Below, one piece after another: positions 34,225-45,016 of a stretch of 64,000 bases of DNA; within the stretch, counting starts at the first letter, position 1, and each line of letters starts with the position of its first letter. A model generated the notes under the pieces. That model searched no databases, was not told where the DNA came from, and saw only the letters and a list, made by a program, of their open reading frames with translations. The position numbers and the translations under genes are program-made. Origin of the DNA: Hyposmocoma kahamanoa (lineage: Eukaryota; Arthropoda; Insecta; Lepidoptera; Cosmopterigidae); NCBI RefSeq assembly GCF_003589595.1, contig NW_020653409.1:110581-174580 (forward strand). Reading direction: 5' to 3'.

Positions 34225-34850
34225 GTAATGTCATCATCATTATCATCATTCAGCAATACGACGCCCACTGCTGGGCATAGGCCTCCCCCAACGATCTCCA
34301 CGACGATCGGTCCTGCGCTGCCCGCATCCATCGGCTTCCCGCGACCTCCACCAGATCGTCGGTCCACCTGGTGGGGGGCTTACCGCGGTCGCCATTGAAG
34401 AACCTTTCCGCCCCAACGGCCATCGGTTCTCCTAGCTATGTGCCCCGCCCACTGCCACTTCAGCCAAGCAATTCTTCGAGCTATGTCGGTTAGTTCTCCT
34501 ACGGATTTCCTAATTTCTGATTCTATCAAATAGGGAAATACCGAGCATCGCTCTCTCCATTGCCCGCTGAGTGACCTTGAGCCTCCTTATGAGGCCCATA
34601 GTGAGGGACCACGTTTCTGATCCACACTGGTCAAAGACTTTCGTCTTGAGGTAATTTGGACGCAAAGATTTTTTGTAGTTTCCCGAAAGCGAGCTGGAAT
34701 CGACGAGAGATCTCTTTCTCAAAAGTTGGACTTACCTTACTGGACTGTCTGCCCCAGGTATACGTAATGGTCAACAACTTCGAGTGTAATGCTCCCAATT
34801 TTAACTGGAGCGGGTACAACATGGACATGGACAGATAATGTATTTATATC
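34225..34850 (-). pseudogene. RTE-like LINE C-terminal fragment with trinucleotide tail
   Basis: The minus strand reads GSETWSLTMGLIRRLKVTQR, then DIARRIAWLKWQWAGHIARR, RWTDDLV and SWRSLGEAYAQQWAS before a stop. A CATCATCATTATCATCATT tail lies at the 3' end (34232-34250). Several frameshifts and a 5' truncation make it non-functional. Confidence 0.8.
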
Positions 34851-34854
34851 AAAT

Positions 34855-36090
34855 ATTTTATGTAATCAAAGACACACAAAAATAGTTTACAGATAAAAAT
34901 ACACAAGGTGTGTTATTACAGAGTACTTTCTGGTAAACATACTGTGCAATTTTGTTCTAAAATGAACCTTGTTCACAAGAAAGTAAGATGTCAATTCGTT
35001 TAGGGGCTTATTTGTGTATCGATCGCTGATTTTCCAGCAACGAGGCGCGTCCTTCACCCCGTGGCCTTTCTGATTACAATGTTTAGACAGACCGTAAGGT
35101 TTATAGTGATGAGCACTGGAAATTTAAAGTCTGTTGTGACAGGCGTATTGGTAACGAAGAAAAATCAATAAAAGAATGCAAAATGCGGGACAAAAGACAA
35201 GAGCAATAAAAGTGTGCCGACGTACTTCGATTAATATTTTATAAAATGTATTTTCACGGAAATTGTAGGGAATAAACGTATTACAGACGCACGTTTAACG
35301 ACAATCTTAACATAAGATATATGACCGACGATGTTAGACGCTTGTCTAATGCACTTTTGTCTACGTTTAAAAGTGTTTACACACGGAGACTTTTAACAGC
35401 TACACTTAAGATTTATAGGCGATTGCATCAATACAAACGCGCGATTGTATCGATACAGTCGCTTATGTTGAATAATTATGTACCAAAAACCTGTTTAGGT
35501 TTATGCACATTATTTTGTTTTGTTAATTGTGAATTTAAAAGTGAAATTAATCAATACATTAAATGAATAAATTACTTAATTAATTTAAAACTTGCATCGC
35601 GTTTGCATCACTGCTAAAACTGCGTGTAACAGCTCTAAGGTTTACTCTTCCTTGGCTTATTGATCAAATAGATCAAACTCTTTACCAGCTTATTGTCTGA
35701 TTAATCTTCTAGAGTATCTGGGCCCAATCTCGGGAGATACATGCCGTACTTGCTCTAATAGAGCATGCTTTCTATTTGCTCCTCGTAAATTCGTTTAACG
35801 TTGGTCTAATGTCTATGAGAAATACGTCACTGCTTTTCAAGAATAGTAGCTCAAACTAAAATAGTTTATGTTAATCTTATAACACAGCTGCATTTAGAAT
35901 GTGCTAAATTTTATTGTGACAAAAAACACCGAGCTTTTTATTGGTCAAAATAAACAAGTGACAACATGGACCGGTGTTATGATGATTGGACGTTAAATAT
36001 GCTTCAGTTGTTTCTAAATCATCATCGCGATGAATTTGTTAATTTTGAGATAGGCCACTATTCTAGACAGCCATCCATATGTAAGGTTAT
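34855..36090. other. No gene recognised
   Basis: One 81-codon frame (35321-35566) without motif. No repeat match within the window seen. Confidence 0.4.
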
Positions 36091-36099
36091 GTGACAGAG

Positions 36100-36295
36100 T
36101 GAGGAATCATGTGACCCGTGAACGATGGTGTTTGCATCTTGAGGTAGTACATGAGATGGATGAAAGTGGAATGGCGAAAAAGATATATATGGTCAACGTT
36201 GAAGGCAACACTGGAAGAGGACACCCAGGAAGAACAGATCAAACCGTGAATGATCTTTAAAAGGCTGGACGGCATAGTGAGAAAAATAAGAGGGC
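36100..36295 (+). pseudogene. LINE-like C-terminal fragment
   Basis: One frame reads RMDESGMAKKIYMVNVEGNT followed by GRGHPGRTDQTVNDL, a pattern seen at the end of some non-LTR retrotransposon proteins. Only about 50 residues are readable. Confidence 0.45.
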
Positions 36296-36315
36296 TCGTA
36301 TGAAAATATTGATGA

Positions 36316-36480
36316 GGGTCGTATTCCAGAACTCTGTTCAATGCTCAAGTCAGGATTGCACTGGAAACACAAGCACTGGAAATACGACCCTAATGACAGG
36401 GACTTGAGTATGATTTCGAGTGCTTTAAACCATACTCAAATCCTGACTTGAGCATTGAGTAGAGTTCTAGAATACGACCC
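36316..36480. mobile_element. Palindromic 165-bp MITE, copy 1
   Basis: It starts GGGTCGTATTCCAGAACTCT and ends with the inverted form. Internal blocks (CTCAAGTC, AGCACTGGAAATACGA) also pair, so nearly the whole element folds on itself. It has no coding capacity. Confidence 0.85.
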
Positions 36481-37234
36481 TCAATGTAATAGAGATTTGT
36501 TACGATCGTGCAAAGCAACAACCGATAATTGCAATCCAAAGGCCTGAGTACAAGTATGTATGTAAATGAATAGGTTCATTCAAATTCTAAGTAGATTTTT
36601 TGTACATCACTCTACGTTAAATAAAAAATATACATTGAAGACGGGAACTCTAATGACCTGGTACAATACAAAAATAAATGTTAGCACGATAACAGACTTA
36701 AAACGTAAATGTAGAAGTTTCCCCTGTCAAAAGTAAATGATAAGTCATTTCGCTAGGTTACGCTTGTAAACAACGCTCAGTTTCCTTCGTACGACAACGG
36801 GCGTTTTTAGAATCGATTATCTTTTTAACGTCGTTGGCTGTTTATGAATGACAAGCAAATGAATAGCCGACTGTGCTTGTGAGAGTTCAATTTATATTTG
36901 TCGAAGGTATTGCCAATTGAACTAGTCGTAGTCACGATGGGTACTATTATTATATCAGCCAATAATTTAGGTAAATAATGCGAGAGTAAATAACTTACGT
37001 TTCACTATAAATTTCACAATATATTGCGAGGCGGAATGGTGACAGTAGTCGAGTGTAGTAAAATGGCTAAGAGGTGGTTACAAAAACGTAAGACGTCCTG
37101 TAACGAGATAGGTAGACGACATAATAGTGTCTTTTTTGAAGACGGAGTAAAATCACATTTGCAGGGTTGCCAGTTTTCATAAAATTTTAAATAGTAATGT
37201 AAGAGGTTAAGCGGTTTAGGTTATCTGTATTGAA

Positions 37235-37513
37235 CATTGACTTACAAATAAATGGACGACGGGTCTAATACAAAAACCACGAAAAAAATGTCCCAAGTCT
37301 TAAACGTAATGACATGTAAAGGAATATGAAAAAGCTAAAACGTTGAATTTAAATTGTAATGTCATCGCAGTACTGTCTAATTTTGCTTGCTTCGCTGTCA
37401 GTCGAACAAACGAAGACTAAAGCGTGAATGACGCTCTGTATACGATTTTAACGCTCTATAAGTTCGGACACTTTTTAGCGCGGACCCGACGTCCATATAA
37501 TTGTAAGTCAATG
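37235..37513 (+). mobile_element. hAT-type MITE, copy 3
   Basis: This 279 bp copy has the same ends and an 8-bp duplication GTATTGAA on both sides. It is almost identical in sequence to copies 2, 4 and 5. Confidence 0.92.
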
Positions 37514-37858
37514 GTATTGAATCAAAATGCAAAACAAATCTCCACTTTGTATTTTTAATCGACATGCTTAATAATAGTTCTAAATGAAGTATTATGTATG
37601 TATGAACTTACAAAAATTGACAATTTAAATTAACCTGTACCCAGCTGTAGGACGAATACTGGTGGTGATGATGGTTCAAATGAAATAAGTGCGGCTATCG
37701 ATTGCATAAGCGTAACCAACATTAAGTCGATAGCCGATGGAATATTTATCGACTACAATCACTAGCTGCTTGCAAGCGAGCAACACTTTTGCGTAATAAA
37801 CTGTCGCTTTACTCCATCATCAAAAAAGACAGACTATGGTCAAAGTTGCTAGTAGTAA

Positions 37859-38780
37859 ATGGGTGAATGGAAACTATCGAAGATCTTTACCCGGCCGCGG
37901 ATTGTCATCATAAATATTCGCGAAAATATTCAAGACACGGTACAAAAAGACAAGGTTTGCCAAAACAACCAATTGAAACGCACCAGCACGTTTGTAGTTG
38001 TGAAAGTAGTTCCAATCATAATCCCACTGGACACAAATCTACTCTAAAGACCTTATGCGGGTCGGGGACTGGTTCTCTCCTAAGTTCTTTATACTAGACT
38101 GCGACAGATATTAAGTAGATTTAATATGCTTGCCTATTGTACTCCTCGTGCGATTCTGTATACTCTCTATCATGCTCTTGTAGAATCTATTATCAATTAT
38201 TGTGTGGGAACGTATGGTACTACCCACGTGACACAACTTAACAAAGTAAGACTATTACAAATACGGTTCTTAAAATTGTTAGCCGACAGGAAAGTGCGTA
38301 GTGAGTGTAAAAGAATGCATAATTATGATATATTATTTAAAATTTGTAACATAATTCCCGTAGAAAAAAAAATTATGCTTTATCAAATGCTGCAAGAATA
38401 TTCAAGTAATGAGTATAAAGTACCAAAACGCTACACTATAACTATCCAACAAGGCAAGCAGCGGTGGGCAGGTACGAGATTTTTAAAACAAACAATGTGT
38501 ATGGAAAAAGGACGAAGGACTATTTAATTCCAACATTATTTAATGATCTTCCTTCACACTTAAAATGTTTGCAGGGTAATAAAAGTTGCATGAAAGATGA
38601 ATTAAAGAGATATTTGTTAGATACATTGTAGTAATTTAGAGAGCTGTAATTGAGTAACAGAATGAAATGTGATTGTAATGTAAGCGTAGCAACCAAACTC
38701 TCCCGATAAACCTTTATGAAGTTTGGGAGAACATTATCTTATTTGTAAAAAAAATGTAATTGACAAGATAAATAAATTTT
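37859..38780 (+). pseudogene. LINE RT C-terminal fragment with A-rich tail
   Basis: The frame at 38126-38527 reads YTLYHALVESIINYCVGTYG, VRLLQIRFLKLLADRKV and PVEKKIMLYQML. A frameshift near 38510 leads to DYLIPTLFNDLPSHLKCLQ and a stop at about 38631. The tail (AAATAAATTTTAAAAAAA) ends near 38787. The frame at 37867-38097 (HVCSCESSSNHNPTGHKSTL) is not recognised and may be separate. Confidence 0.7.
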
Positions 38781-38982
38781 AAAAAAAGTCACGCCCTTCT
38801 GGCGGAAGTCTTCTTTAGCGCCCTGAGCCGAGGTCCGTGCCCACTTGGGCGCGCTCAGGTCCGCTATTTAGTTTTAAGTTTATTTTACAGGGTATGACCC
38901 TTCAGCTCGCCCTTTACTCCGGCGGTACAAAATGTCCTTCAAAAAAAAAGGTGTTGGGAACTCATCACGACGTTACCTTTCG

Positions 38983-39287
38983 GCAGTGGAGCTCCTTGTG
39001 AAAGAGTTCGTCCAGAGAAGAACTGCCACCTTACCTATTTCTGCCGGGAAGCAGTAATGCGGTAATGTGGGCATTACTGTGCTCCGGTTTTGAAGGGTAA
39101 GGGTGCTGGTGAAATTACAGGCACATGGGACTTTTCAACTTATGTCTCAGTGGTTACAGGCGCAGTGGCAATGTCCTTCAGATCTTTGCCATTTAAAGCT
39201 CTGCATGGCACTGCAACAGTTATGAACAGGCGTGTAGCTTGCACCAGGCGCACGGCGTGTTCGTCGTGTCACTTGATATTATAAAAG
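38983..39287 (+). repeat. SINE-like family A copy, full length
   Basis: It runs from CAGTGGAGCTCCTTGTGAAA to CTTGATATTATAAAAGA, with all blocks present. Confidence 0.8.
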
Positions 39288-39743
39288 AAACTTAAATGAA
39301 AGTCGGTACATGCCGGGGATTCGAACCATTAACCTCTCCATTGAGAAGTATAGTAATAGTTTTTCTGTAATCCCTTTATCGCCAGAACTTTGCTTGTTAA
39401 GGTATGTATGATAAGCTTAAAAGCACCTATTGTTCATTTCCGAATACAACCAACGGGTACGGACCTTCATGGGGGTTTATCTCGGAAGGGTGCGGAACAC
39501 GCACGTGACTATAAGGGTCGATTGGTGATAGATATTCTGTAGCGAAGGGTTGTTCACAATTTAATTACGCGCAAAATAGTACGTTGGCAATATTTTTTTC
39601 GTCATTTCAATTTCATATGAATTGAGGAAAGTATTTACACATATAACATCACGCGCCGTCTCCCGACTGGGTAGGCAGAGACTACGACACACTTCATAAG
39701 TCCGTTGATCTTGGTTCAGTTTTATGAAACCAAGTATCGATGC

Positions 39744-39780
39744 GCTCGACCACAGCAGTTGCAGTGCCACTCAGAGCTCT
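39744..39780 (-). repeat. SINE-like family A, short fragment
   Basis: GCAGTTGCAGTGCCACTCAG matches the 3' part. It abuts a minus-strand copy of the SINE body at 39785. Confidence 0.5.
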
Positions 39781-39784
39781 CTAT

Positions 39785-39900
39785 GGTATAATAAATATTA
39801 ATAATACTAACGCACATACTCTGGCCCCGCACTAGAGAAACCCTATGTCATGGGTGCCATGGACACGCACATAAACAACCAAAATTTACACCTAAAGTCA
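39785..39900 (-). repeat. Body of the same SINE, inverted
   Basis: The complement carries TTTAGGTGTAAATTTTGGTT, GTCCATGGCACCCATGACAT and GTATGTGCGTTAGTATTATT. Confidence 0.7.
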
Positions 39901-40082
39901 CTAGAGCATGGGAACCGTTAGCTATGGAGATAGTTAAGAAATGAATCTAAGGTTCGGACAACACAACTCAGCCCATAACTCAGTAAAGATTCAACCGCAC
40001 CGCCGCAGTCGCCGACGAACATGACCGGCCTAAATCGGCGTGCCGTAAACTTGTTGCCGTAAATTTAATGAAATATCAGATT

Positions 40083-40317
40083 CCGTCGCCAAGCAGTATT
40101 GTCAGCAATACTGTGTTCCGGTATTGAACGGTAAGGGTGCTGGTGAAATTACAGGACCAAGCGATTTGTCAACTTATGTGACGGGTGCAAAGGCGGTGAC
40201 GTTAAGATCTTTGGGATTTAAAGCTCTTCCTGGTGGCACTGCAACTGTTATGGATAGGCGAGTAGCTTACCATCAGGCGCACGACTTGTACGTCCCATCA
40301 CTTGAGATTATATATAA
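40083..40317 (+). repeat. SINE-like family A copy, 5' truncated
   Basis: It starts in the CGCCAAGCAGTA block and runs to CTTGAGATTATATATAAATA. It lies about 90 bp left of hAT MITE copy 4. Confidence 0.75.
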
Positions 40318-40408
40318 ATAAAATAAAAAGATTCCTTGTTATTTCTTCACTACTCGTAATTTCAATAAAATATTTCAGTACAATTGAAATTAATTTTAAC
40401 GCTACAAC

Positions 40409-40695
40409 CATTGACTTACAAATAAATGGACGACGGGTCTAATACAAAAACCATGAAAAAAATGTCGAAAATCAACCTATTTAACCGTAGTGACTTGTAA
40501 AGGAATATGAAAAAGCTAAAACGTTGAATTTAAATTGTAATGTCATCGCAGTACTGTCTAATTTTGCTTGCTTCGCTGTCAGTCGAACAAACGAAGACTA
40601 AAGCGTGAATGACGCTCTGTATACGACTTTAACGCCCTATAAGTTCGGACACTTTTTAGCGCCCTTTTTAACGTCCATATAATTGTAAGTCAATG
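40409..40695 (+). mobile_element. hAT-type MITE, copy 4
   Basis: This 287 bp copy has the same ends and an 8-bp duplication GCTACAAC on both sides. Confidence 0.92.
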
Positions 40696-40795
40696 GCTAC
40701 AACCCATTAATTCCAGATTTAAATTTCAAAAACATTCTATAAATTGATTATTTTTAGTAACAGTAACTGCTAAAGTACAAGTTAGGCGCGGCACC

Positions 40796-41060
40796 CATAG
40801 ATGGGACGGGACGGCAGGAGATTCTTCGGCATCCCTACTTGCAAGCGCACACTAACGACAATTACGTCGCAGCATTCTTAAAGCATCCTTAGACAAGCCG
40901 CAGCATTCCGTCAACGCCATCATGCTCGCGCCTGGCCTCTCTTCAGATCCCTGCCTCCCCTCGTGCCGCATAGCCTGCCGAAGCATCCCTAAGGCTGCCG
41001 AGGCATCCCGGAGGTTGCCTAGGCATTCCGGAGTATACCGGCTCGACATCCCTAAGCTTT
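40796..41060. repeat. GC-richer patch with short GCATYCC repeats
   Basis: GCATCCC, GCATCCT, GCATTCC and related units recur about ten times at irregular spacing. No splice-bounded exon could be assembled on either strand. Confidence 0.4.
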
Positions 41061-41159
41061 ATTTTGTAGCTACGATCATTATCATTGAAATTGCAACTAT
41101 AAAGTCATAATCCTAAGATATATTATTATTCGTGACCTAAAATTCCCTTGCCGTCCCGT

Positions 41160-41400
41160 CTCGTCACCAGGGCCTTAGTGTAAGGGTCGGAGGACAACCG
41201 ACTCGCCCCTCCGTTGGCGTTCACTGTTGATGTTCACTGATCCCACGGCGCCGACGCAACCGGCGAGAGGGAAATCCGGGGGGGGTTTTAGTGGGGTAGG
41301 CCCTCCAGTCTGGAGGGAGAGTCCCCACATAACCCCTAAGTCTCCCTGGGCTCAGGGGTATCCATAAAGATTTCCCCCTCGTAAAAAAAAAAATTAATCC
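41160..41400 (+). repeat. Non-LTR retrotransposon 3' UTR with poly(A)
   Basis: It has GGGTTTTAGTGGGGTAGGCC, CAGTCTGGAGGGAGAGTCCC, CTCCCTGGGCTCAGGGGTAT and TTTCCCCCTCGTAAAAAAAA. A GC-rich stretch ending in poly(A) in an AT-rich setting fits a retroposed 3' end. Confidence 0.6.
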
Positions 41401-41634
41401 AAAGGTAAATTTAACATAAATTGACACTCAAAATAGACATTTGACAAGGAAAATCGGTCTTTCAACGTTGAAAAAATACGAATTCGACTTTTTTTTTTAT
41501 TGATAATGAAAGATGAGGATAATGAAGAGACCGGTAGTGAATTACGGGGCCAGAAACACGATTGACTAAACTTCGCTCGATATAAAAATAACAATTTTTT
41601 CCCACGTTCATCCACGGTTCATTCGTTTTTCTTA

Positions 41635-41770
41635 AACCAACTTAAGAAAAGGAGGAGGCTCTCAATTCGACATTATTTTTGTGTACGTTACGCGATTACT
41701 CGCGGCATTTGTGAACCGATTTTAACGATTATTTTTTTTAGTGGAAAGAGAGATAATTTAAAAAAATAAA
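41635..41770 (-). repeat. Dispersed repeat D, 3' fragment
   Basis: AACTTAAGAAAAGGAGGAGG and CTCTCAATTCGACATTATTT match the inverted 3' end of repeat D. A long T run follows. Confidence 0.5.
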
Positions 41771-41776
41771 AAATAA

Positions 41777-41798
41777 TTTTTTTTTTTTTTTTTTTTTT
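41777..41798. repeat. Poly(T) run
   Basis: 22 T in a row next to an inverted repeat D fragment, probably a retroelement tail on the minus strand. Confidence 0.6.
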
Positions 41799-42103
41799 CA
41801 TTTTTCTGTCATCAATTTTGAGAATGACCCATATTTATATATATGGCCCCGCCAATTACACAGGATACCGAAATTTTACATGAAAGGTCAAGGAGTTCTC
41901 CAGATATCGAAGCTTTAATATCGCTCATCAAAAAGATCGTGATCAAAAGTCGAGAACGCTTCTAGTAGACTTAGAAATATAATAGGACATATACTTTTAT
42001 AAGAAACGATCAGAAAGCACGTAATTATATTGAAGACTAACAACTACTAATTACTAAAAGGCGAATCGTTGTCGATCGGCGCCACAGAACAATAAATACA
42101 GTG

Positions 42104-42131
42104 CACTGTGATTCCCCCATAGGCCATAAAT
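42104..42131 (+). repeat. Left terminal inverted repeat of the Transib element
   Basis: The repeat starts with the heptamer CACTGTG, followed by ATTCCCCCATAG and a CATAAAT block. An A-rich run (TC then eight A) follows at 42131-42140. The heptamer differs from the canonical V(D)J heptamer CACAGTG only at position 4. Confidence 0.85.
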
Positions 42132-42205
42132 CAAAAAAAATCATTGGCTTATCCCGGTTAGATCAACTCACTAAGTTAGTAACTAGTTAACAAGCTTCCA
42201 AAAAC

Positions 42206-42241
42206 TATAAATATCAATGTAATTAGGTCACGTTATCATTC
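42206..42241 (+). promoter_or_regulatory. Candidate TATA box and initiator of the Transib gene
   Basis: TATAAATA at 42206-42213 is followed by TCATTC at 42236-42241, an insect initiator-like sequence. The spacing from the first T of the TATA box to the initiator A is 32 bp, as expected for a focused promoter. It would give a 5' leader of about 130 bases before the ATG at 42367. This is prediction from spacing only. Confidence 0.5.
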
Positions 42242-42366
42242 ACTTTTGTGCATCGGAAGTGAGCGCATCGCGAGACTAATTATCACCGCGTGTGAGTCAT
42301 CGAAACTTAATCACTTTGTTTTTGAGTGTCACTATTCCAAATCAAGTGTTTACGTGTTGTGAAAGC

Positions 42367-44640
42367 ATGGAGATCCAAGAGCATGGTATGTACTTTTATT
42401 ATCAATTTTTTTTAATTTTTTTTATGCATACTTTTTTTTATATAATTTTTTTATTGAAGGCAGTTTTTTGGTGAAAATTTTTGGCATAACTTAATTTCCT
42501 TTAGACCTACAACTTTTGGCTGCGCTGAGCTGCACCTGAGGTATATGGTTTTTGAATAAGGAGTATGTCCTTATTAAGAGCTATAAGTTTCATTTGCATC
42601 TTGCTGCCTCTTCTTGGCTTAAAGGGGTGTCAAAGTATGCATGTCCATAGTATTGAATTTTTTAATTTTTTTTTTAAGTTCAGCTTTCATATTGTTTTAG
42701 GTACATTTTTCAAATGTTCTGTATCGAGGATGACAATTTTTGATATTTGGCACTCTAAAGTGGGTAATCCAAATGAAAAAATGCAACACGTCCTGAGCAC
42801 TTTGACCGAAACATCATCCCTTTCTGACGACATCGAAAATATTGATTTAGAGACTTTAAGCCTTAAAATTAAGAATATTTGTAAACGAATTTCCCACTAC
42901 TGGGCAAAGTCGAATCGTACTAGATCTAAATTCTTAGAAAAATATTCAGATTGGCTGCATGTCGTTGAAAATATTGATGTACAGCGAACTGAGTTACGTG
43001 TATCTCAGAGCTTTGACGAAGTTAAACCATCAACTTCTTCATCGCATGGCCGTCCGAGAATTAACTTTGACGACACCAGTAAACGTACAAAAAGGAGAAG
43101 ATTGGCTAGTTTGTCTAACCAAGACCCTTCTCTTGTACAGTCATTGCTCAATGCGTCCGATAGCTTGTCTTGTCCTGAAATCGATTCTAGCGAAGTTTTA
43201 TCGCTCATTGTTGAAGCTCAGTTAACTCGACATCAATATATATTAGTAAAGAAATTTATAGACAATAAGTTTTCAAAAACCATTTTCCCATCTTACCAAA
43301 GTGTCGTGGAATCTAAAAAACACTGTTATCCTTCAGATATTACTGTTACAGAATCATCCGCCGAAGTCGAACTTCAAAGTTTATTAGATCATACTGCCAA
43401 TCGGATTCTCAAGTCTCAAAAAGATGTTTTGGATAGTGTACCTAATGAGTCTCTAGATAAGATATCTTTGATAGGGAAATGGGGTTTCGATGGCAGTACA
43501 GGGCATTCAGAATATAAACAGTGTTTTTCTGACTCCACTCTTGAAGACAGTAGCCTGTTTGTTACTTCGTATGTGCCACTTCAGCTTGTTTTGACAACAG
43601 ATAACAAAGAAAATTCAGTAGTTTTGTGGAAAAATCCTCGTCCTTCATCAACTCGATACTGTCGTCCTATACGCCTCCGATATTTGAAGGAATCGACTGC
43701 AGTGTCAGTTGAGGAAGAAGCTCATTTTAAAGATAAAATAAGGAACTTGCAGCCTACTGTTTTCAAGGAAGAAGATCGCGAATATCGCATTACTCATTGT
43801 TTGCAACTTACTATGGTAGATGGTAAAGTGTGTAATGCACTTAGTGGTGTTTCTTCATCAAAATGTTTTATTTGTAACGCCTTGCCCAGTGAAATGAACA
43901 AAATTGACGAATGTTTAAATAAGGAAGTCGATGAGAGTAAATATGAATTTGGTTTATCACCTCTTCACGCGTTAATACGTTTTTTTGAATATTTTGTTCA
44001 TGTCGCGTACAAGTTAGATGTTAGGAAATGGCAAGCTAGGTCCGCTAATGACAAAATGCTTGTTGCTGCAAAAAAATCATATGTTCAGACTCAATTTAGA
44101 GAAAGATTAGGGCTTATAGTGGATAAGCCTAAAAGTGGCGGAAGCGGAACATCAAACGATGGTAATACAGCCAGGCGGTTTTTCTCGAATTCAGAAATTT
44201 CCGCTGAAATTACTGGGATCAAGAAGGATCTCCTAGATCGTTGCTGGATCATCCTTCAATGTTTAAATTCGGGATATAATATTAATAAGACGAACTTCGA
44301 AGAGTTCGCTTTAGAGACGGCTCGGCAGTTAGTTGCCGAGTATCCGTGGTATAACATGCCTGCTTCCGTTCACAAAGTTCTAATTCATGGTGCTAATGTT
44401 ATAGATTACGGTTTGTTGTCAATCGGAGAGTTGTCTGAAGAAGCAGCTGAAGCGACTAACAAATACATCAAGTCTTTTAGAAAAAATCATACGCGTAAAA
44501 TGAGTCGCATTGTGACCAACACAGATTTAGTAAATAGGCTGCTTCTTCATTCAGATCCCTTCATAACAGGTCTACGAAAGTTACCTGTTAAAAAAAAAGG
44601 TGTACTGTCAAAAGCTGTATTAGACTTGTTATGTATTTAA
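42367..44640 (+). CDS. Transib transposase with RAG1-like DDE core (two exons)
   Basis: This protein would excise and insert the surrounding element in the nucleus. The reading frame from 42565 is open for 691 codons, but its first 45 residues look like intron read-through. A better model has exon 1 at 42367-42385 (MEIQEH plus one base) before donor GTATGT. Exon 2 starts at 42701 after ttttag, restores the frame and gives 652 residues. In that numbering, Asp270 lies in GFDGSTGHSEYKQ and Asp380 in MVDGKVCNAL. Cys395/Cys398 form CFIC, His564/His569 form HKVLIH, and Glu590 lies in LSEEAAEATNK. RAG1 has the same order, with similar or identical spacing: D600, D708, C727/C730, H937/H942, E962. The N-terminal third has basic and Ser-rich segments (KRTKRRR near residue 130) and no motif I recognise. 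An alternative start is the Met at residue 17. The family call is strong; the intron is well supported by phase but untested. Confidence 0.92.
42386..42700 (+). other. Putative intron in the Transib transposase gene
   Basis: GTATGT at the left and a pyrimidine-rich tract ending ttttag at the right bound 315 bp of very AT-rich sequence. Removal joins a G to GT and restores a Gly codon in the transposase frame. Reading through it instead produces a Phe-rich peptide unlike a transposase start. Confidence 0.65.
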
Positions 44641-44973
44641 AGTTAATATTGTTGAGATTTAATGTATTTTGGTATAATTTGTGTTTTGTTTGTATTTTGT
44701 AAAATGAACTTTTTTATGTATTTTTATTGTTTTAATTTATTCATTTGTGGTTATTGTTAATACAAATAATCATTATTTACACAGTTTTACCATTAAAAGT
44801 CGCAGTATAAAATGTTTTAGATACATCGTCTAAAAACAAAATTACTGCGAGACATTTTTACACCTAAATATTGTCAAATATTTTTTAAAATGTATAATTT
44901 TATTAATTTACGTTTACCTAATCATATTTTGACGTAATAACATAAAAAAATAATAATAATTTCGGAGTTACGT

Positions 44974-45011
44974 ATTTATGACCGCCTTAGTATGGAGCGT
45001 GAATCACCGTG
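44974..45011 (-). repeat. Right terminal inverted repeat of the Transib element
   Basis: Read from the end inward it is CACGGTGATTC followed by ACGCTCCATACT and a CATAAAT block. It shares 10 of the first 11 bases with the left end. The heptamer again differs from CACAGTG only at position 4. Confidence 0.85.
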
Positions 45012-45016
45012 CAGTG

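Larger units (their letters stand above)
42104..45011 (+). mobile_element. Complete Transib-type (RAG1-like) DNA transposon
   Basis: The left end begins CACTGTGATTC at 42104. The right end is GAATCACCGTG ending at 45011, whose complement reads CACGGTGATTC, so the termini pair with one mismatch in 11. Both ends are flanked by the same 5 bp, CAGTG (42099-42103 and 45012-45016). A CAC-type terminus with 5-bp duplication is the known hallmark of Transib elements. Further in, both ends share CCATA and CATAAAT blocks, giving imperfect inverted repeats of about 28-38 bp. The element is 2908 bp and contains one open transposase gene in the + orientation, a candidate promoter and AT-rich flanks. I see no frameshift or stop in the transposase. 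The clean duplication and open frame suggest a young, possibly autonomous copy; activity is an inference. Confidence 0.93.

Noticed and set aside
36087..36341. 84-codon minus-strand frame
   Set aside because: The plus strand of the same stretch reads as a LINE C-terminal fragment, and the frame runs into the palindromic MITE.
42959..43225. Overlapping frames on both strands within the transposase
   Set aside because: Shadows of the Transib reading frame.
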